Origin: Methanobacterium sp. UBA410
GTDB taxonomy: Archaea; Methanobacteriota; Methanobacteria; Methanobacteriales; Methanobacteriaceae
Reading direction: 5' to 3'
DNA length: 45,374 nucleotides
NCBI GenBank assembly: GCA_002498385.1
Contig: DAHH01000004.1
Location: 116,394 to 161,767 of the forward strand
The notes under the pieces were generated by a model that did not search any database, was not told the DNA's origin, and saw only the letters and a program-made list of their open reading frames with translations. How positions within the stretch are numbered: the stretch's first letter is position 1; each line of letters begins with the position of its first letter. Shown one piece after another: positions 16,638-25,352 of the stretch. Both the position numbers and the translations under genes were made by a program.

Positions 16638-17022
16638 TCAGGTTGTATATCCACAGTTGGTGCAGTAACCATTGGCCCCCTGATGTTCCATGGGATGTGT
16701 AAAATCCGCAGTTTGGACAGAACAGGATTCCATCGTTGTCACCGTATCCACACATGGGACATCGTGTGGATTTGTACCATGGATGATAGTTACAGTTTGG
16801 ACAGTTTTTGGCCACTTGGATCCAGTTCAGGTACCACTGAAGTTTCAGTACCTCCACTACTACCCGAGCTTCCAGAACCTGTATCCTGGTGTCTGATTGA
16901 CAATTACCGTGATGCTGGGTTGTATGTTGTTTTGTGGCAGCTGTGTGCAACCACTTATCCGCTATAACTGCAATCAGGACAATGATAACCAGTATTAAGG
17001 AAATATCCATTTCAGTTCTCAT
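16638..17022 (-). pseudogene. Frameshifted membrane-anchored zinc-ribbon protein
   Basis: From ATG at 17022 the protein starts with a membrane helix (MDISLILVIIVLIAVIAD). A natural-looking Ser/Gly linker (SGSSGSSGGTETSVVPELD) lies in a different frame, and the frame then returns for the zinc ribbons CPNCNYHPWYKSTRCPMCGYG and FCPNCGFY. At a 5-C run (16676-16680, plus strand) it shifts once more, and the restored end reads GYCTNCGYTT with a stop at 16638. At least three indels are needed. Read without correction, the frame stays open to 16621 but loses the last CxxC. Membrane-bound multi-ribbon proteins of this kind are common in Methanobacterium; their role is unknown. Confidence 0.65.
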
Positions 17023-17121
17023 ATTAATTATTTAAATACAATGTTTAACATTTTTGATGAATTTTGATCAGGTTTATTTAAGTCAAAAACATTAAGTCCT
17101 AACTTAAATAAAGGTAGTCAC

Positions 17122-17628
17122 ATGCAAAGTAAGATATACGTTCTGGACGCCTCTGCCATCATTGGAGGATTTTACTCAAAAAAAACAATGAACTTCACAA
17201 CAGCCGGTGTTATCTCAGAGATCAGAGATTTAAAATCAAAAATAGTTCTCCAATCCGCCATTGAAAACGGATGCATCACCATAAAAGATCCAAGCCCAGA
17301 AGGAGTTAAGGAACTTGAAACAGTTTTAAGAAAGTCTGGAGATATACTGAGGCTTTCTGATGTTGATAAAAATATTGTGGCACTGGCAGTTACACTTAAA
17401 AATGAGGGTTTCAAACCCACACTTGTAACAGATGATTACTCCATGCAGAACGTCTTGAAGATCATTGAAATGCCCTACAGAAGCGTTTTAACCAAGGGAA
17501 TAAAGGAGGTAATTGGATGGGTTAAGATCTGTAAGGGATGTAAAAGGGAGTACCCTCCAGAGTACCAGTTTGATGAATGTGAGATATGTGGTTCCCGAAT
17601 CATCAGAAAGCGTGTGAGAAAGAATTGA
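17122..17628 (+). CDS. nob1: Ribosome maturation endonuclease Nob1
   Basis: 168 residues: a PIN nuclease domain followed by a C-terminal zinc ribbon. Nob1 cuts the 3' end of precursor 16S/18S rRNA at site D. The first catalytic Asp is Asp9 in VLDASAIIGG, with further acidic residues Glu33 in VISEIRD and Asp104-Asp105 in LVTDDYSMQN. The ribbon has Cys137, Cys140, Cys153 and Cys156. Domain order and length match archaeal Nob1. GGTAG precedes the ATG weakly. It is monocistronic on current evidence. Confidence 0.94.
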   Translation: MQSKIYVLDASAIIGGFYSKKTMNFTTAGVISEIRDLKSKIVLQSAIENGCITIKDPSPEGVKELETVLRKSGDILRLSDVDKNIVALAVTLKNEGFKPTLVTDDYSMQNVLKIIEMPYRSVLTKGIKEVIGWVKICKGCKREYPPEYQFDECEICGSRIIRKRVRKN

Positions 17629-17978
17629 GCTGGGTCACATGCACGGTTTTACACAGTAAAATTACCTTGCACATAGAAAACATGCTAAAATAGTGAAAGT
17701 CCATATTAAATCTTTTAATGTTCATTGAAAATATGTTCATTAAAAAAAATATCTTCAAAAAAAGAAAATATGTTAATTAAAGAATTGACATCTGGTTGCA
17801 CTGCTTTTTTCATAAAGCCATGGTTACAAATGGTTACAATCTTTGAGGGCATAACCTTTAACTTGGCATGGCAGTGGATCCGCCTCATTTTTATGATCCA
17901 TACCATTAATGATCCATATCAAGCTTTTTAAGTAGACCAAGAGATAACTATAAAAAAATGGATGGAAGGTGTTGTTCA
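17629..17978 (+). other. Intergenic region before the DUF2117 gene
   Basis: 350 bases without a supported gene. Short open frames on both strands lack ribosome sites. The end carries GGAAGGTG immediately upstream of the ATG at 17979. Confidence 0.55.
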
Positions 17979-19190
17979 ATGAATATTGGCGTTGTTGTTC
18001 ATGGGCCACAGATGCTGGATTCGGGATATGCAAAGAAAATACTGGATCTTCTGGGGAATTATGGAAAGGTAAAGGCAAGATTGGGCGGTACAATGGGCAG
18101 AACAGCTGTTATTGATGCAAAACTCGAAAACACCGTAGATATAAGCCGTAAACTTTTACCAAGTCAATCAATTGATCTCTTTGTGGATGAAGATGTGGAC
18201 GTCATATTTCTCCTGGACTATGGAAAATCCAGTGTAACAGGTCATGCATTTGGATACAAGGTTTCAGGAAGATGTAAAAATAGTCAAAAACTCATACAAA
18301 TAGAAAGACCCGGAGAACCGGATGGAACTATCATTTCATGGGGAAATAGATTTCCAGAACTTGCAGAGGAGATGGCCAAAATCCTGGATCTTAAGGTTGT
18401 GAGCCCAGATGAAGTAAGGAATGAAATGAAGAATAAAACCTGCTGCAGGTATGAAGATAAAGAAGGCAAACCCAGCAGAGTCTACAGAAAAGTTGCAGGA
18501 GCATCCTTCAATGAAAACATATTTCTAAACGGTATTGTGGTTGGTAGAACAACATCAAATAATGTCACACTGGTTGCAGAAGAAGGTGTCCTGACTGAAA
18601 TACGTGGAGGAAAACTTAAAAAACATGGTGTTGAAAAACTCGGAAGGGTGGACCTTGAAAACGCCATAGTTAAAACTGGGCTACTTCGAAGATCCAGGGT
18701 TAAACCGCGCATTTTGCATTTTAAAAGTGTGGACGCTGCATCCCACCTTGAAGATGAAACTGCAGATACTACTGCTGCAGATCTTAAATTCAATGTTTCA
18801 TACCTGGACCATGCTGCAGAAGACATATACAAGTTGAGAACTTCGGATCTGGTTGTGACAGTGGGCGATGACACCACACTGGTTGCATCTGACATACTCT
18901 ACAGATTCAAAGTCCCAATCGTAGGTATAACAGACGGGGACCTTGACAAAGTTGTTGAACAGGGATTTAAAACAGAAGGATCAATCATAGTTGAACTTGA
19001 GAGTGGTTGGGATGACATAATAGGTAAAAAAATCTTTTCTGAACTTTTTAAAGGCAGAGAAACCATACAAATAGCAGATATAGAAAATTTTAAAAAGGAA
19101 CTGCTACAAACTATTAGCAGTATCGCCAGCAGTCATAACCTGAAGTGCAGCTGGAACCGAGTTAATGATAAAATTTTATTGATCAAATAA
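17979..19190 (+). CDS. DUF2117 family protein
   Basis: About 403 residues, starting MNIGVVVHGPQMLDSGYAKKI. The N-terminal half resembles a Rossmann-like fold with GGTMGRTAVIDA. The middle has two Cys in NKTCCRYED. The C-terminal part has DLVVTVGDDTTLVASDILYRFKVPIVGITDGD, which recalls nucleotide- or metal-sensing domains. The family is largely confined to methanogens and its function is not established. GGAAGGTG supports the ATG at 17979; seven upstream in-frame codons from 17958 look untranslated. It precedes MMP2 by 168 bases on the same strand, so a link to the marker gene cluster is possible but unproven. Confidence 0.85.
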   Translation: MNIGVVVHGPQMLDSGYAKKILDLLGNYGKVKARLGGTMGRTAVIDAKLENTVDISRKLLPSQSIDLFVDEDVDVIFLLDYGKSSVTGHAFGYKVSGRCKNSQKLIQIERPGEPDGTIISWGNRFPELAEEMAKILDLKVVSPDEVRNEMKNKTCCRYEDKEGKPSRVYRKVAGASFNENIFLNGIVVGRTTSNNVTLVAEEGVLTEIRGGKLKKHGVEKLGRVDLENAIVKTGLLRRSRVKPRILHFKSVDAASHLEDETADTTAADLKFNVSYLDHAAEDIYKLRTSDLVVTVGDDTTLVASDILYRFKVPIVGITDGDLDKVVEQGFKTEGSIIVELESGWDDIIGKKIFSELFKGRETIQIADIENFKKELLQTISSIASSHNLKCSWNRVNDKILLIK

Positions 19191-19358
19191 TTGAAGCAAT
19201 TGAAATGGATAAATTGAATGGGAAAAGTGTTGATAAACTTAAAATTATATTTTAAAACTTAATTTAGCACCATAAATATTATAACTAATAAGAATTATAC
19301 AGAAATTATGGAATTAATAAATTGTACACTCGTGATTTGTTATTAACACACAACTGGG

Positions 19359-20354
19359 GTGAGCCACTTGGAATTAAAGGCTCTTGTTGATTCTATACGA
19401 AATTTTGAAGGTATCACAAGGAAAAATTTGATAAAAAACGTTACAAAAAATCTTGATGACACTTACAATATTGCAGGAAGAACAGTTCTGGGTTTTGGAG
19501 ACGATGCATCCGCAATAGATATAGGGAACAATAAATTGCTCTTAATGGCTGCAGATGGAATGTGGGGCCGACTCATGGAAGCGGATCCATGGTGGGCCGG
19601 CTACTGCTCGGTGCTTGTGAACGTCAACGACATCGCAGCAATGGGCGGCATACCCATGGGAATGACCAACGTTCTATCAACCAGTGATAAAAAGATATGT
19701 AGGGAGATAATGGAAGGGATAACCGATGGCGTTCGGAAGTTCTCAGTTCCAATGGTTGGTGGACACTTCCATCCAGACACACCCTACAACGCACTGGATG
19801 TTTCTATAACCGGGATAATAAGCCGTGAAGATGTTATAACAAGCTGTGGAGCCGAGGTTGGAGACAAGGTCATTGTTGCAATTGATACCGACGGCCAGAA
19901 ACATCCCAAATTTCCCCTAAACTGGGACAGCACCACTTCAAAAAGCCCAGAAATTGTCCAGGCCCAGATAATGGTCATGAACAAGCTTGCAACAGAACAC
20001 CTCGTAAGCTCTGGAAGGGACATAAGCAACCCCGGAACCCTTGGAACCCTTGGAATGCTCCTTGAAGCATCAGGTACTGGGGCAACGGTTGAACTGGATC
20101 TTATACCCAGAAACAAGACAATTTCATGGGAAGAATGGCTTAAGATCTATCCCGGATCGGGATTTGTTTTAACTGCAAAGGAAGAAAATGTTGAAAGAAT
20201 CATAGAACTGCTTGAAGCTGTGGAAATCAGATCAAATGTTGCAGGAGAAATAATTGAAGATAGAAAGCTTTACCTGACACATGCTCACGAAAAAGAAGTA
20301 GTATTTGACTTTAATATGGATAGAATCATGGGTATTAAAGAAAAAAGATCATAA
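19359..20354 (+). CDS. Methanogenesis marker protein 2 (AIR-synthase-related)
   Basis: 331 residues related to the PurM/ThiL/SelD/HypE superfamily of ATP-using enzymes. The N-terminal glycine-rich GFGDDASAIDI and the metal-binding VNVNDIAAMGGIPMGMTNVL match the superfamily. VGGHFHPDTPYNALDVSITG, with its two His, is typical of this methanogen branch. The start is GTG (ggGTGAGCC). It leads the tight marker-gene run, with MMP3 starting 13 bases after its stop. The reaction is unknown. Homology implies activation of a substrate by phosphorylation, and a role in methyl-coenzyme M reductase biogenesis is inferred from context. Confidence 0.9.
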   Translation: MSHLELKALVDSIRNFEGITRKNLIKNVTKNLDDTYNIAGRTVLGFGDDASAIDIGNNKLLLMAADGMWGRLMEADPWWAGYCSVLVNVNDIAAMGGIPMGMTNVLSTSDKKICREIMEGITDGVRKFSVPMVGGHFHPDTPYNALDVSITGIISREDVITSCGAEVGDKVIVAIDTDGQKHPKFPLNWDSTTSKSPEIVQAQIMVMNKLATEHLVSSGRDISNPGTLGTLGMLLEASGTGATVELDLIPRNKTISWEEWLKIYPGSGFVLTAKEENVERIIELLEAVEIRSNVAGEIIEDRKLYLTHAHEKEVVFDFNMDRIMGIKEKRS

Positions 20355-20367
20355 GAGGTATAAAAAA

Positions 20368-21909
20368 ATGCGTGTAGAGGTTAATGGGGATGAATTAGAG
20401 CTTCCTGAGGGTTCCACAATAGAGGATGCAATCACAGCCTCCAATGCACCTTACATGGAAGGCTGCGTCCTGGGAATTATAAAGGGCAAAGAAGAAGTTG
20501 AAAGGCACGTGAACAAGTACAGCCTGAAAACAGGTAAGGGAAGCATAATAATCGAATTTTTACCTGAATGCCCTGAAAATCTCCTTAAGGCATGGAAAAA
20601 TCATTACAGGGAATTTGAAAACCTGCGCATAAGATGGACAACCTCAAGCGAAGTTTCAATTGGACCTGTGAAAACAGACCTCACACCCACCAAGGATAAA
20701 AATGAATATGAACGGTGGGATGTTGTTTTAAGCCTTTCAGGATTCACAGCAGATGCAACTCACATAATATTCAACAAAGCAAAGCATTTAGCTGTTTATG
20801 GAGCACCAAAGGAGAATAAAGGTGTTTTTGCAAGGGTTGTCGGTGGTAAAAAGACCATAATGGATCTTACAGATGAGGACGTGGTAAGTGAGGTTAAACC
20901 CGTGATAGAAAGGGAAAGCACAGTGAAGAGTGCTGCAATAACCAACTTAGACACCCCTGTTTCAGATGGAAATGAAATATTCACGTACGTACTTATAAAA
21001 CCAACAGGAAAATCTCCAGAATCTGTTGAACACTTTTTTGCACTCTCTTCAAAGGAAAAATTAAGGGTTGATTATGAATCAAACTCATTTATAGGATTTT
21101 ACGGCTTAGAAGGACTTGAAAGAGAATCCGAATATGTGGATCAAAGAAGGAGAGGAACAGTGACCCTCAGGAATAGAGGTAAAGGTGTTGGACGTGTCTA
21201 CGTGTACAGGGAGGATAGGGTGTCAACACCAGCCCACACTGTTGTGGGTAAGGTTGTTTCTGGAATGCAGCTTCTTGACATTGCAAATTATCATGATTAC
21301 GTAATGGTGAAGACGGATCCAGAACGAATAATGACCCTTTCAATGACGCAGAAGGATGCAGAAGAACTGCTCTCATCTCAGGGTGTTGAACAGGTAAGGG
21401 ACGGAATCAAAGATGATGATGCAGTTGTTGTAAAGCAGGACCCACTCTTCACCATGGATATAATCGGCCAGAAAAAGGTCAAAACATTCGGCATACCTAA
21501 AGATGAACTTTTCCACATTGAGCTGGATGAGGAGAATGCTCCAAGATCATCATGGTACTTCAAAAGGATAACAGGGCTTCTTGACTCACCTGTGGGTGCA
21601 ATGAAGGTTCACTTTGCATTCCCCGGAATGAACGTGCTGATGTTCGAGGGAGACTCAAAGCGGGCAAGGGGCCTGATACCTGAAAACACACCAAAAGACA
21701 CTTCTGTAAGGGCGGGTGAAATCGGAATAACCAACATGTCCAGAAAGCACATTGGAATGGTTGGGGTGCGTTTTGAGGATAACAACGAATTTGGACCAAC
21801 AGGAGAACCATTTGCTGGAACCAACATTTTAGGAAGATTTGTAGGTGGAACTGAAAATCTTAAAAAATTTAAGGAAGGAGAGACTGTTTATGTCACAAGA
21901 AAACCTTAA
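20368..21909 (+). CDS. Methanogenesis marker protein 3
   Basis: 513 residues. The N-terminus is a small beta-grasp-like domain (MRVEVNGDELELPEGSTIED). Two later regions recall peptidyl-prolyl isomerase (cyclophilin-type) folds, for example VYREDRVSTPAHTVVGKV and SSWYFKRITGLLDSPVGAMK. MMP3 is universal in methanogens. It has been found in the ATP-driven activation complex of methyl-coenzyme M reductase with McrC, MMP7, MMP17 and AtwA (established knowledge, from memory). AGAGG supports ATG 20368. Its last 20 bases overlap the MMP6 start, indicating translational coupling. Confidence 0.93.
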   Translation: MRVEVNGDELELPEGSTIEDAITASNAPYMEGCVLGIIKGKEEVERHVNKYSLKTGKGSIIIEFLPECPENLLKAWKNHYREFENLRIRWTTSSEVSIGPVKTDLTPTKDKNEYERWDVVLSLSGFTADATHIIFNKAKHLAVYGAPKENKGVFARVVGGKKTIMDLTDEDVVSEVKPVIERESTVKSAAITNLDTPVSDGNEIFTYVLIKPTGKSPESVEHFFALSSKEKLRVDYESNSFIGFYGLEGLERESEYVDQRRRGTVTLRNRGKGVGRVYVYREDRVSTPAHTVVGKVVSGMQLLDIANYHDYVMVKTDPERIMTLSMTQKDAEELLSSQGVEQVRDGIKDDDAVVVKQDPLFTMDIIGQKKVKTFGIPKDELFHIELDEENAPRSSWYFKRITGLLDSPVGAMKVHFAFPGMNVLMFEGDSKRARGLIPENTPKDTSVRAGEIGITNMSRKHIGMVGVRFEDNNEFGPTGEPFAGTNILGRFVGGTENLKKFKEGETVYVTRKP

Positions 21910-22414
21910 AACTGACTTGAAGGATAAATCTGGGGTTAAACCTGAAGACTCTAAGAAGCTTGATAGCTCTGAAGCAGGAAACACTGATGTTAAATCAAAG
22001 GTCACCCGCATGATAATCTTAGGGCCCTCTGCAAATATAAGCCAGACAGAGCTTGTTAGAAAGCTTCACATGATGGAACTTCCCCTAACTGTAAAATCAA
22101 CCTGTTATGGTGCTGTGATAAATGGTGAAGAAGCTTATGTAAGGCAGGCTGTAGAAAAAATAAGAAAAATTGACTCGAGCAACATATTCACCAAGGAAAG
22201 GGGATTTCCACCAGGAGACCCCAGACGGTGCAGGGCCAAAAGGGGAGCTGCAAGGGAAGGCTACCACCAGTTAGAAAAGGAATTTGAACTTCTGGACTTT
22301 GTAAGTGAGGCACTTGAGCATCCAAGAAAGGTCAGTCTGGAAAAACCAAAGAAGGTACCAGTGGATGTTTTCAGGGAAGTCTGTAAAGAAAAGGGTAAGG
22401 AGTGTAAAAAATGA
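21890..22414 (+). CDS. Methanogenesis marker protein 6 (DUF2113)
   Basis: 174 residues. A low-complexity acidic N-terminus (about 35 residues) precedes the conserved core TRMIILGPSANISQTELVRK. The strongly conserved stretch SSNIFTKERGFPPGDPRRC then follows, ending in GYHQLEKEFELL. The basic FPPGDPRRCR patch looks functional. It overlaps MMP3 by 20 bases at the start and DUF2111 by an ATGA at the end, so all three are expected to be coordinately translated. Molecular role unknown. Confidence 0.93.
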   Translation: MSQENLKTDLKDKSGVKPEDSKKLDSSEAGNTDVKSKVTRMIILGPSANISQTELVRKLHMMELPLTVKSTCYGAVINGEEAYVRQAVEKIRKIDSSNIFTKERGFPPGDPRRCRAKRGAAREGYHQLEKEFELLDFVSEALEHPRKVSLEKPKKVPVDVFREVCKEKGKECKK

Positions 22415-22770
22415 ACATAACTGCTTCTTCAACCGGAAAAGAAATAGAAAAACTTGCACTTGCCATCCACAAACTTGTAAACAAGCTTCCTGTAACCATG
22501 CGAACAAAAAACTCTGAAGGTGTGAGAATAGAGGATGGAAAAGTTTTGGACTATCATTACACCGGTCCAATCCTTGAAAGGGTACTGAGAGAAGGAAAAA
22601 AATGCAGTAAAACCCCACAAGAGGGTCCTTACAAAGGTATACCTGTCGTGGTTGTACCACTCGTGGAAAAAGATGAAGTTATAGGTGCGATTGGAGTTGT
22701 TGACACCACAAAGGGGATTTACAGTGACATAGTGCATATAACAAAGCGACCTAAAGGATTATCTGATTAA
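22411..22770 (+). CDS. DUF2111 protein of the marker gene cluster
   Basis: 119 residues with a GAF-like pattern: LPVTMRTKNSEGVRIEDGKVLDYHYTGPILE, then GIPVVVVPLVEKDEVIGAIGVVD. GAF folds often bind small ligands or nucleotides, so a sensing role is possible. The gene always sits between MMP6 and MMP5 in related genomes as far as I recall. ATGA overlap with MMP6 and a 12-base gap to MMP5 show operon membership. Confidence 0.9.
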   Translation: MNITASSTGKEIEKLALAIHKLVNKLPVTMRTKNSEGVRIEDGKVLDYHYTGPILERVLREGKKCSKTPQEGPYKGIPVVVVPLVEKDEVIGAIGVVDTTKGIYSDIVHITKRPKGLSD

Positions 22771-22782
22771 AGGAGGATTCCA

Positions 22783-23229
22783 ATGAAAATAGCATTATTT
22801 CCACCAAACTCATTAATACTGGCAGACCTTGTTGAAAGAAGGGGACATGAACCCCTTGTAATACAGAAGGAAATAAGAAAAAGGGTAACAGATGTGGAGA
22901 TCGATTCACCACCCCTGAACATAACAGAGGAGGAACCAATAAAAGGCCTTAAGTATGCTGCAATTGAGGTTCCTTCTGGTGTGAGGGGTAGAATGGCAAT
23001 ATTCGGCCCTTTAATTGATGAAGCAGATGCAGCAATAATAATGGAAGATGCACCCTTTGGATTTGGTTGCATAGGATGTGCCAGAACCAACGAACTTACA
23101 ATGTTCTGCCTCAGAAAGCGAGGAATACCTCTTCTTGAACTCAAGTATCCAACAACCAGGGATGAAACAGTAGAAGTGGTGAACAAGATCAACACGTTCT
23201 TAGACAGTTTGGAGGAAAAAAATGGTTAA
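22783..23229 (+). CDS. Methanogenesis marker protein 5 (DUF2112)
   Basis: 148 residues: MKIALFPPNSLILADLVERR opens the protein. EVPSGVRGRMAIFGPLIDEADAAIIMEDAPFGFGCIGCARTNEL forms the conserved centre, with a CxxC (GCIGCART) that could bind metal or be redox active. AAAGGAGG lies upstream of the ATG. The stop overlaps the MMP15 start by 8 bases. Universal in methanogens; biochemical role unknown. Confidence 0.92.
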   Translation: MKIALFPPNSLILADLVERRGHEPLVIQKEIRKRVTDVEIDSPPLNITEEEPIKGLKYAAIEVPSGVRGRMAIFGPLIDEADAAIIMEDAPFGFGCIGCARTNELTMFCLRKRGIPLLELKYPTTRDETVEVVNKINTFLDSLEEKNG

Positions 23230-24466
23230 GATAGCTCAGATATCATGTGGAACAGATTACAGTGGTGTTCAAAAGGAGATAGAAAAGGCAGCTGCAACTT
23301 TTGGGGCTGAGATGATCATTCCAGAAGCTGATCTGGACTACATAGATGAAGCTTACAAAAAGTTCGGGTTCAACGCTGCAAGCTCAGGAATAAGGTTAAT
23401 GATAGCCAGGGCAATGTCTGTAGTTGAAGGAAAAACCAAGGCAGATGCAGTTTTCATTGCAACCTGCTTCAGATGTTCCGAGGGAGCCCTTGTAAGAAAC
23501 GAGATTAGACGTTTCATACAGCAGAACACAAGGCTACCTGTTGTAACCTACTCATTCACAGAGAGAACCAAGGCAGATGAACTCTTCATTCGAATGGAAG
23601 CATTATCAACCATTGTTGCAAGAAGAAGTTTACTTGCACGTGAAAAACAGGAAGGACTTACCATTGGTATAGACTCTGGTTCAACCACAACCAAAGTTGT
23701 GCTGATGGAGAACAACAAGATAATAGGCACGGGTTGGCTTCCAACAGGGGACGTCATTGAAACTGCCAACACTGGAATGGATCAGGCCTTTGAAGGTACA
23801 GGATACAAACTGGACGATGTTGACGGTGTGGGGGTCACAGGATATGGAAGGTTAACCATAGGCCACCACATGAACGCTGAACTCATACAGGAGGAGCTCA
23901 GCGTCAACTCCAAGGGTGCAGTGTTCCTTGCAGGCCATCAGAAGGGAGAAGCAACTGTACTGGATATAGGTGGTATGGACAACAAGGTCATAACAGTAAA
24001 CGACGGCATACCAGACAACTTCACAATGGGAGGAATATGTGCAGGTGCATCTGGAAGATTCCTCGAGATGACAGCCCGCAGACTCGGTGTTGACATAACG
24101 GAACTCGGACCCCTTGCATTGAAGGGAAACCATGAGAAGGCAGAACTGAACAGTTACTGTATAGTTTTCGGTATCCAGGACCTTGTAACATCACTTGCAG
24201 CAGGTGGTCGTAAAGAAGATGTGGCATCGGCAGCATGTTTTTCAGTTGCAGAACAGGTATATGAACAGCAGTTACAAGAAATAGACGTTCGTGAACCGTT
24301 AATACAGGTTGGTGGAACATCCCTTATAGGTGGCCTTGTTGATGCTATGAGCACCATACTCGGCGGAATAGACATCATAGTCCCTGATTATTCACAGTAC
24401 ATTGGAGCTGTTGGTGCATCACTCCTGGTATCAGGTTTAGGGACAAAAAACAGGTCTAAAGACTAA
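23222..24466 (+). CDS. Methanogenesis marker protein 15 (BadF/HgdC-type activase)
   Basis: 414 residues. An N-terminal ~140-residue region contains an ATCFRCSEG motif (Cys82 and Cys85). The actin-fold ATPase domain follows, with phosphate-1 motif GIDSGSTTTK at 149-158 and LDIGGMDNK near 248. Cys273 (GGICAGASGRFLE) and Cys313 (NSYCIVFG) are 40 residues apart, as in 2-hydroxyglutaryl-CoA dehydratase activase. There the pair of Cys from two subunits holds one [4Fe-4S] cluster at the dimer interface. The architecture points to ATP-driven low-potential electron transfer, fitting reductive activation of nickel in coenzyme F430 to Ni(I). That role is inference from family and context. Confidence 0.93.
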   Translation: MVKIAQISCGTDYSGVQKEIEKAAATFGAEMIIPEADLDYIDEAYKKFGFNAASSGIRLMIARAMSVVEGKTKADAVFIATCFRCSEGALVRNEIRRFIQQNTRLPVVTYSFTERTKADELFIRMEALSTIVARRSLLAREKQEGLTIGIDSGSTTTKVVLMENNKIIGTGWLPTGDVIETANTGMDQAFEGTGYKLDDVDGVGVTGYGRLTIGHHMNAELIQEELSVNSKGAVFLAGHQKGEATVLDIGGMDNKVITVNDGIPDNFTMGGICAGASGRFLEMTARRLGVDITELGPLALKGNHEKAELNSYCIVFGIQDLVTSLAAGGRKEDVASAACFSVAEQVYEQQLQEIDVREPLIQVGGTSLIGGLVDAMSTILGGIDIIVPDYSQYIGAVGASLLVSGLGTKNRSKD

Positions 24467-24490
24467 AAGGTAATTTTACGGAGTAAAAAA

Positions 24491-25048
24491 ATGAAGGTAG
24501 AGTGCTACGATAAGGATGGGGCAGAGGTCTACGACATGATCGTAAGACACATACTCCAGGAAGTCCAGGTAACCCGTTCTATAAGTGACCTGAGAGTATT
24601 TGTAGACCCAAGAGAACCTGTTTTTATAATTGTCGTAAAATTTGAGAGGGCAGCAGCCCCAATTCTCCTTGAAGACCTTGCAGAATGTGAATATAATAAA
24701 CAGGCAAAGGAACTATTTATAAGGGTGGAAGATGAAACATATCTGCCCGAACTGCTTCAGAAACTCTGGGAAATTGAGGGAAGAAATAAAGTACACCACC
24801 CAAGTCGTTACGAAGTTATAGTTGACAGTCCTACAAGTGACATCAAGAAACTGGTTGTTCACGACCCCCAGGAAAATATGAAGAAGAAGATCTATGATGC
24901 AGTATTCAGAATAATTCCTGAAGGATTCAGGGTTATAGAACACAGATCAGAAGATGGTATAATTGCAATGACGTGTTCTGACGAACTTATAAAGGATGAA
25001 TGGCTTGAAAAAACGGATAAAATTATAGAAGAAATGAAGAACGAGTAA
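24491..25048 (+). CDS. Methanogenesis marker protein 17
   Basis: 185 residues without membrane segments. The N-terminal half (KVECYDKDGAEVYDMIVRHI) and the charged centre (LPELLQKLWEIEGRNKVHHPSRYEV) match the family. MMP17 was found in the structurally characterised MCR activation complex with McrC, MMP7, MMP3 and AtwA (recalled knowledge). GGAG lies 7 bases upstream of the ATG and MMP15 ends 24 bases before. Its stop lies in a 17-bp tandem duplication (25040-25073). Confidence 0.92.
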   Translation: MKVECYDKDGAEVYDMIVRHILQEVQVTRSISDLRVFVDPREPVFIIVVKFERAAAPILLEDLAECEYNKQAKELFIRVEDETYLPELLQKLWEIEGRNKVHHPSRYEVIVDSPTSDIKKLVVHDPQENMKKKIYDAVFRIIPEGFRVIEHRSEDGIIAMTCSDELIKDEWLEKTDKIIEEMKNE

Positions 25049-25073
25049 CTTCTAAAAACGAGCAACTTGTAAA
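25040..25073 (+). repeat. 17-bp tandem duplication across the MMP17 stop
   Basis: aacgag(t/c)aactt(c/g)taaa occurs twice in succession (25040-25056, 25057-25073). The first copy contains the MMP17 stop codon. Confidence 0.65.
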
Positions 25074-25107
25074 TAAGTGTAAATAATAATAAATTGATAA
25101 GAACTAA

Positions 25108-25189
25108 GATCAATTAAAGGATTAGGAAAAGATCAATTAAAAAGAATCAAAAAAAGATCAATTAAAAAAAATTAAAAAAACATCAATTA
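25108..25189 (+). repeat. Four-copy degenerate repeat in the nifB upstream region
   Basis: (g/c)atcaatta recurs at 25108, 25131, 25156 and 25181, at 23-25 base spacing, separated by A-rich spacers. A 7-bp hairpin (atctcaa ... ttgagat) lies at 25247-25265, and GGAGG precedes the nifB ATG. The array may be a regulator-binding region for nifB or an A-tract-bent DNA segment. Confidence 0.5.
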
Positions 25190-25352
25190 GAATCAGGATA
25201 AAAAAATTTCACAAAAAACTTAAAAATAACTAAAATAATAATCGAAATCTCAAAAAAATTGAGATCTCAAAAAAAATCCTGAAACTATTACACTTATTTG
25301 AAATATTTACTTATTTAAAGTTCTTCAAGTCTGTAACTGGGAGGAAATTGAA

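Noticed and set aside
17725..17931. Rightward open frame between nob1 and DUF2117
   Set aside because: No ribosome site or family likeness; it overlaps the promoter region of the DUF2117 gene.
25108..25189. CRISPR-like array
   Set aside because: Repeats are only 8-9 bases long, spacers are A-rich and not distinct, and no cas gene is present.
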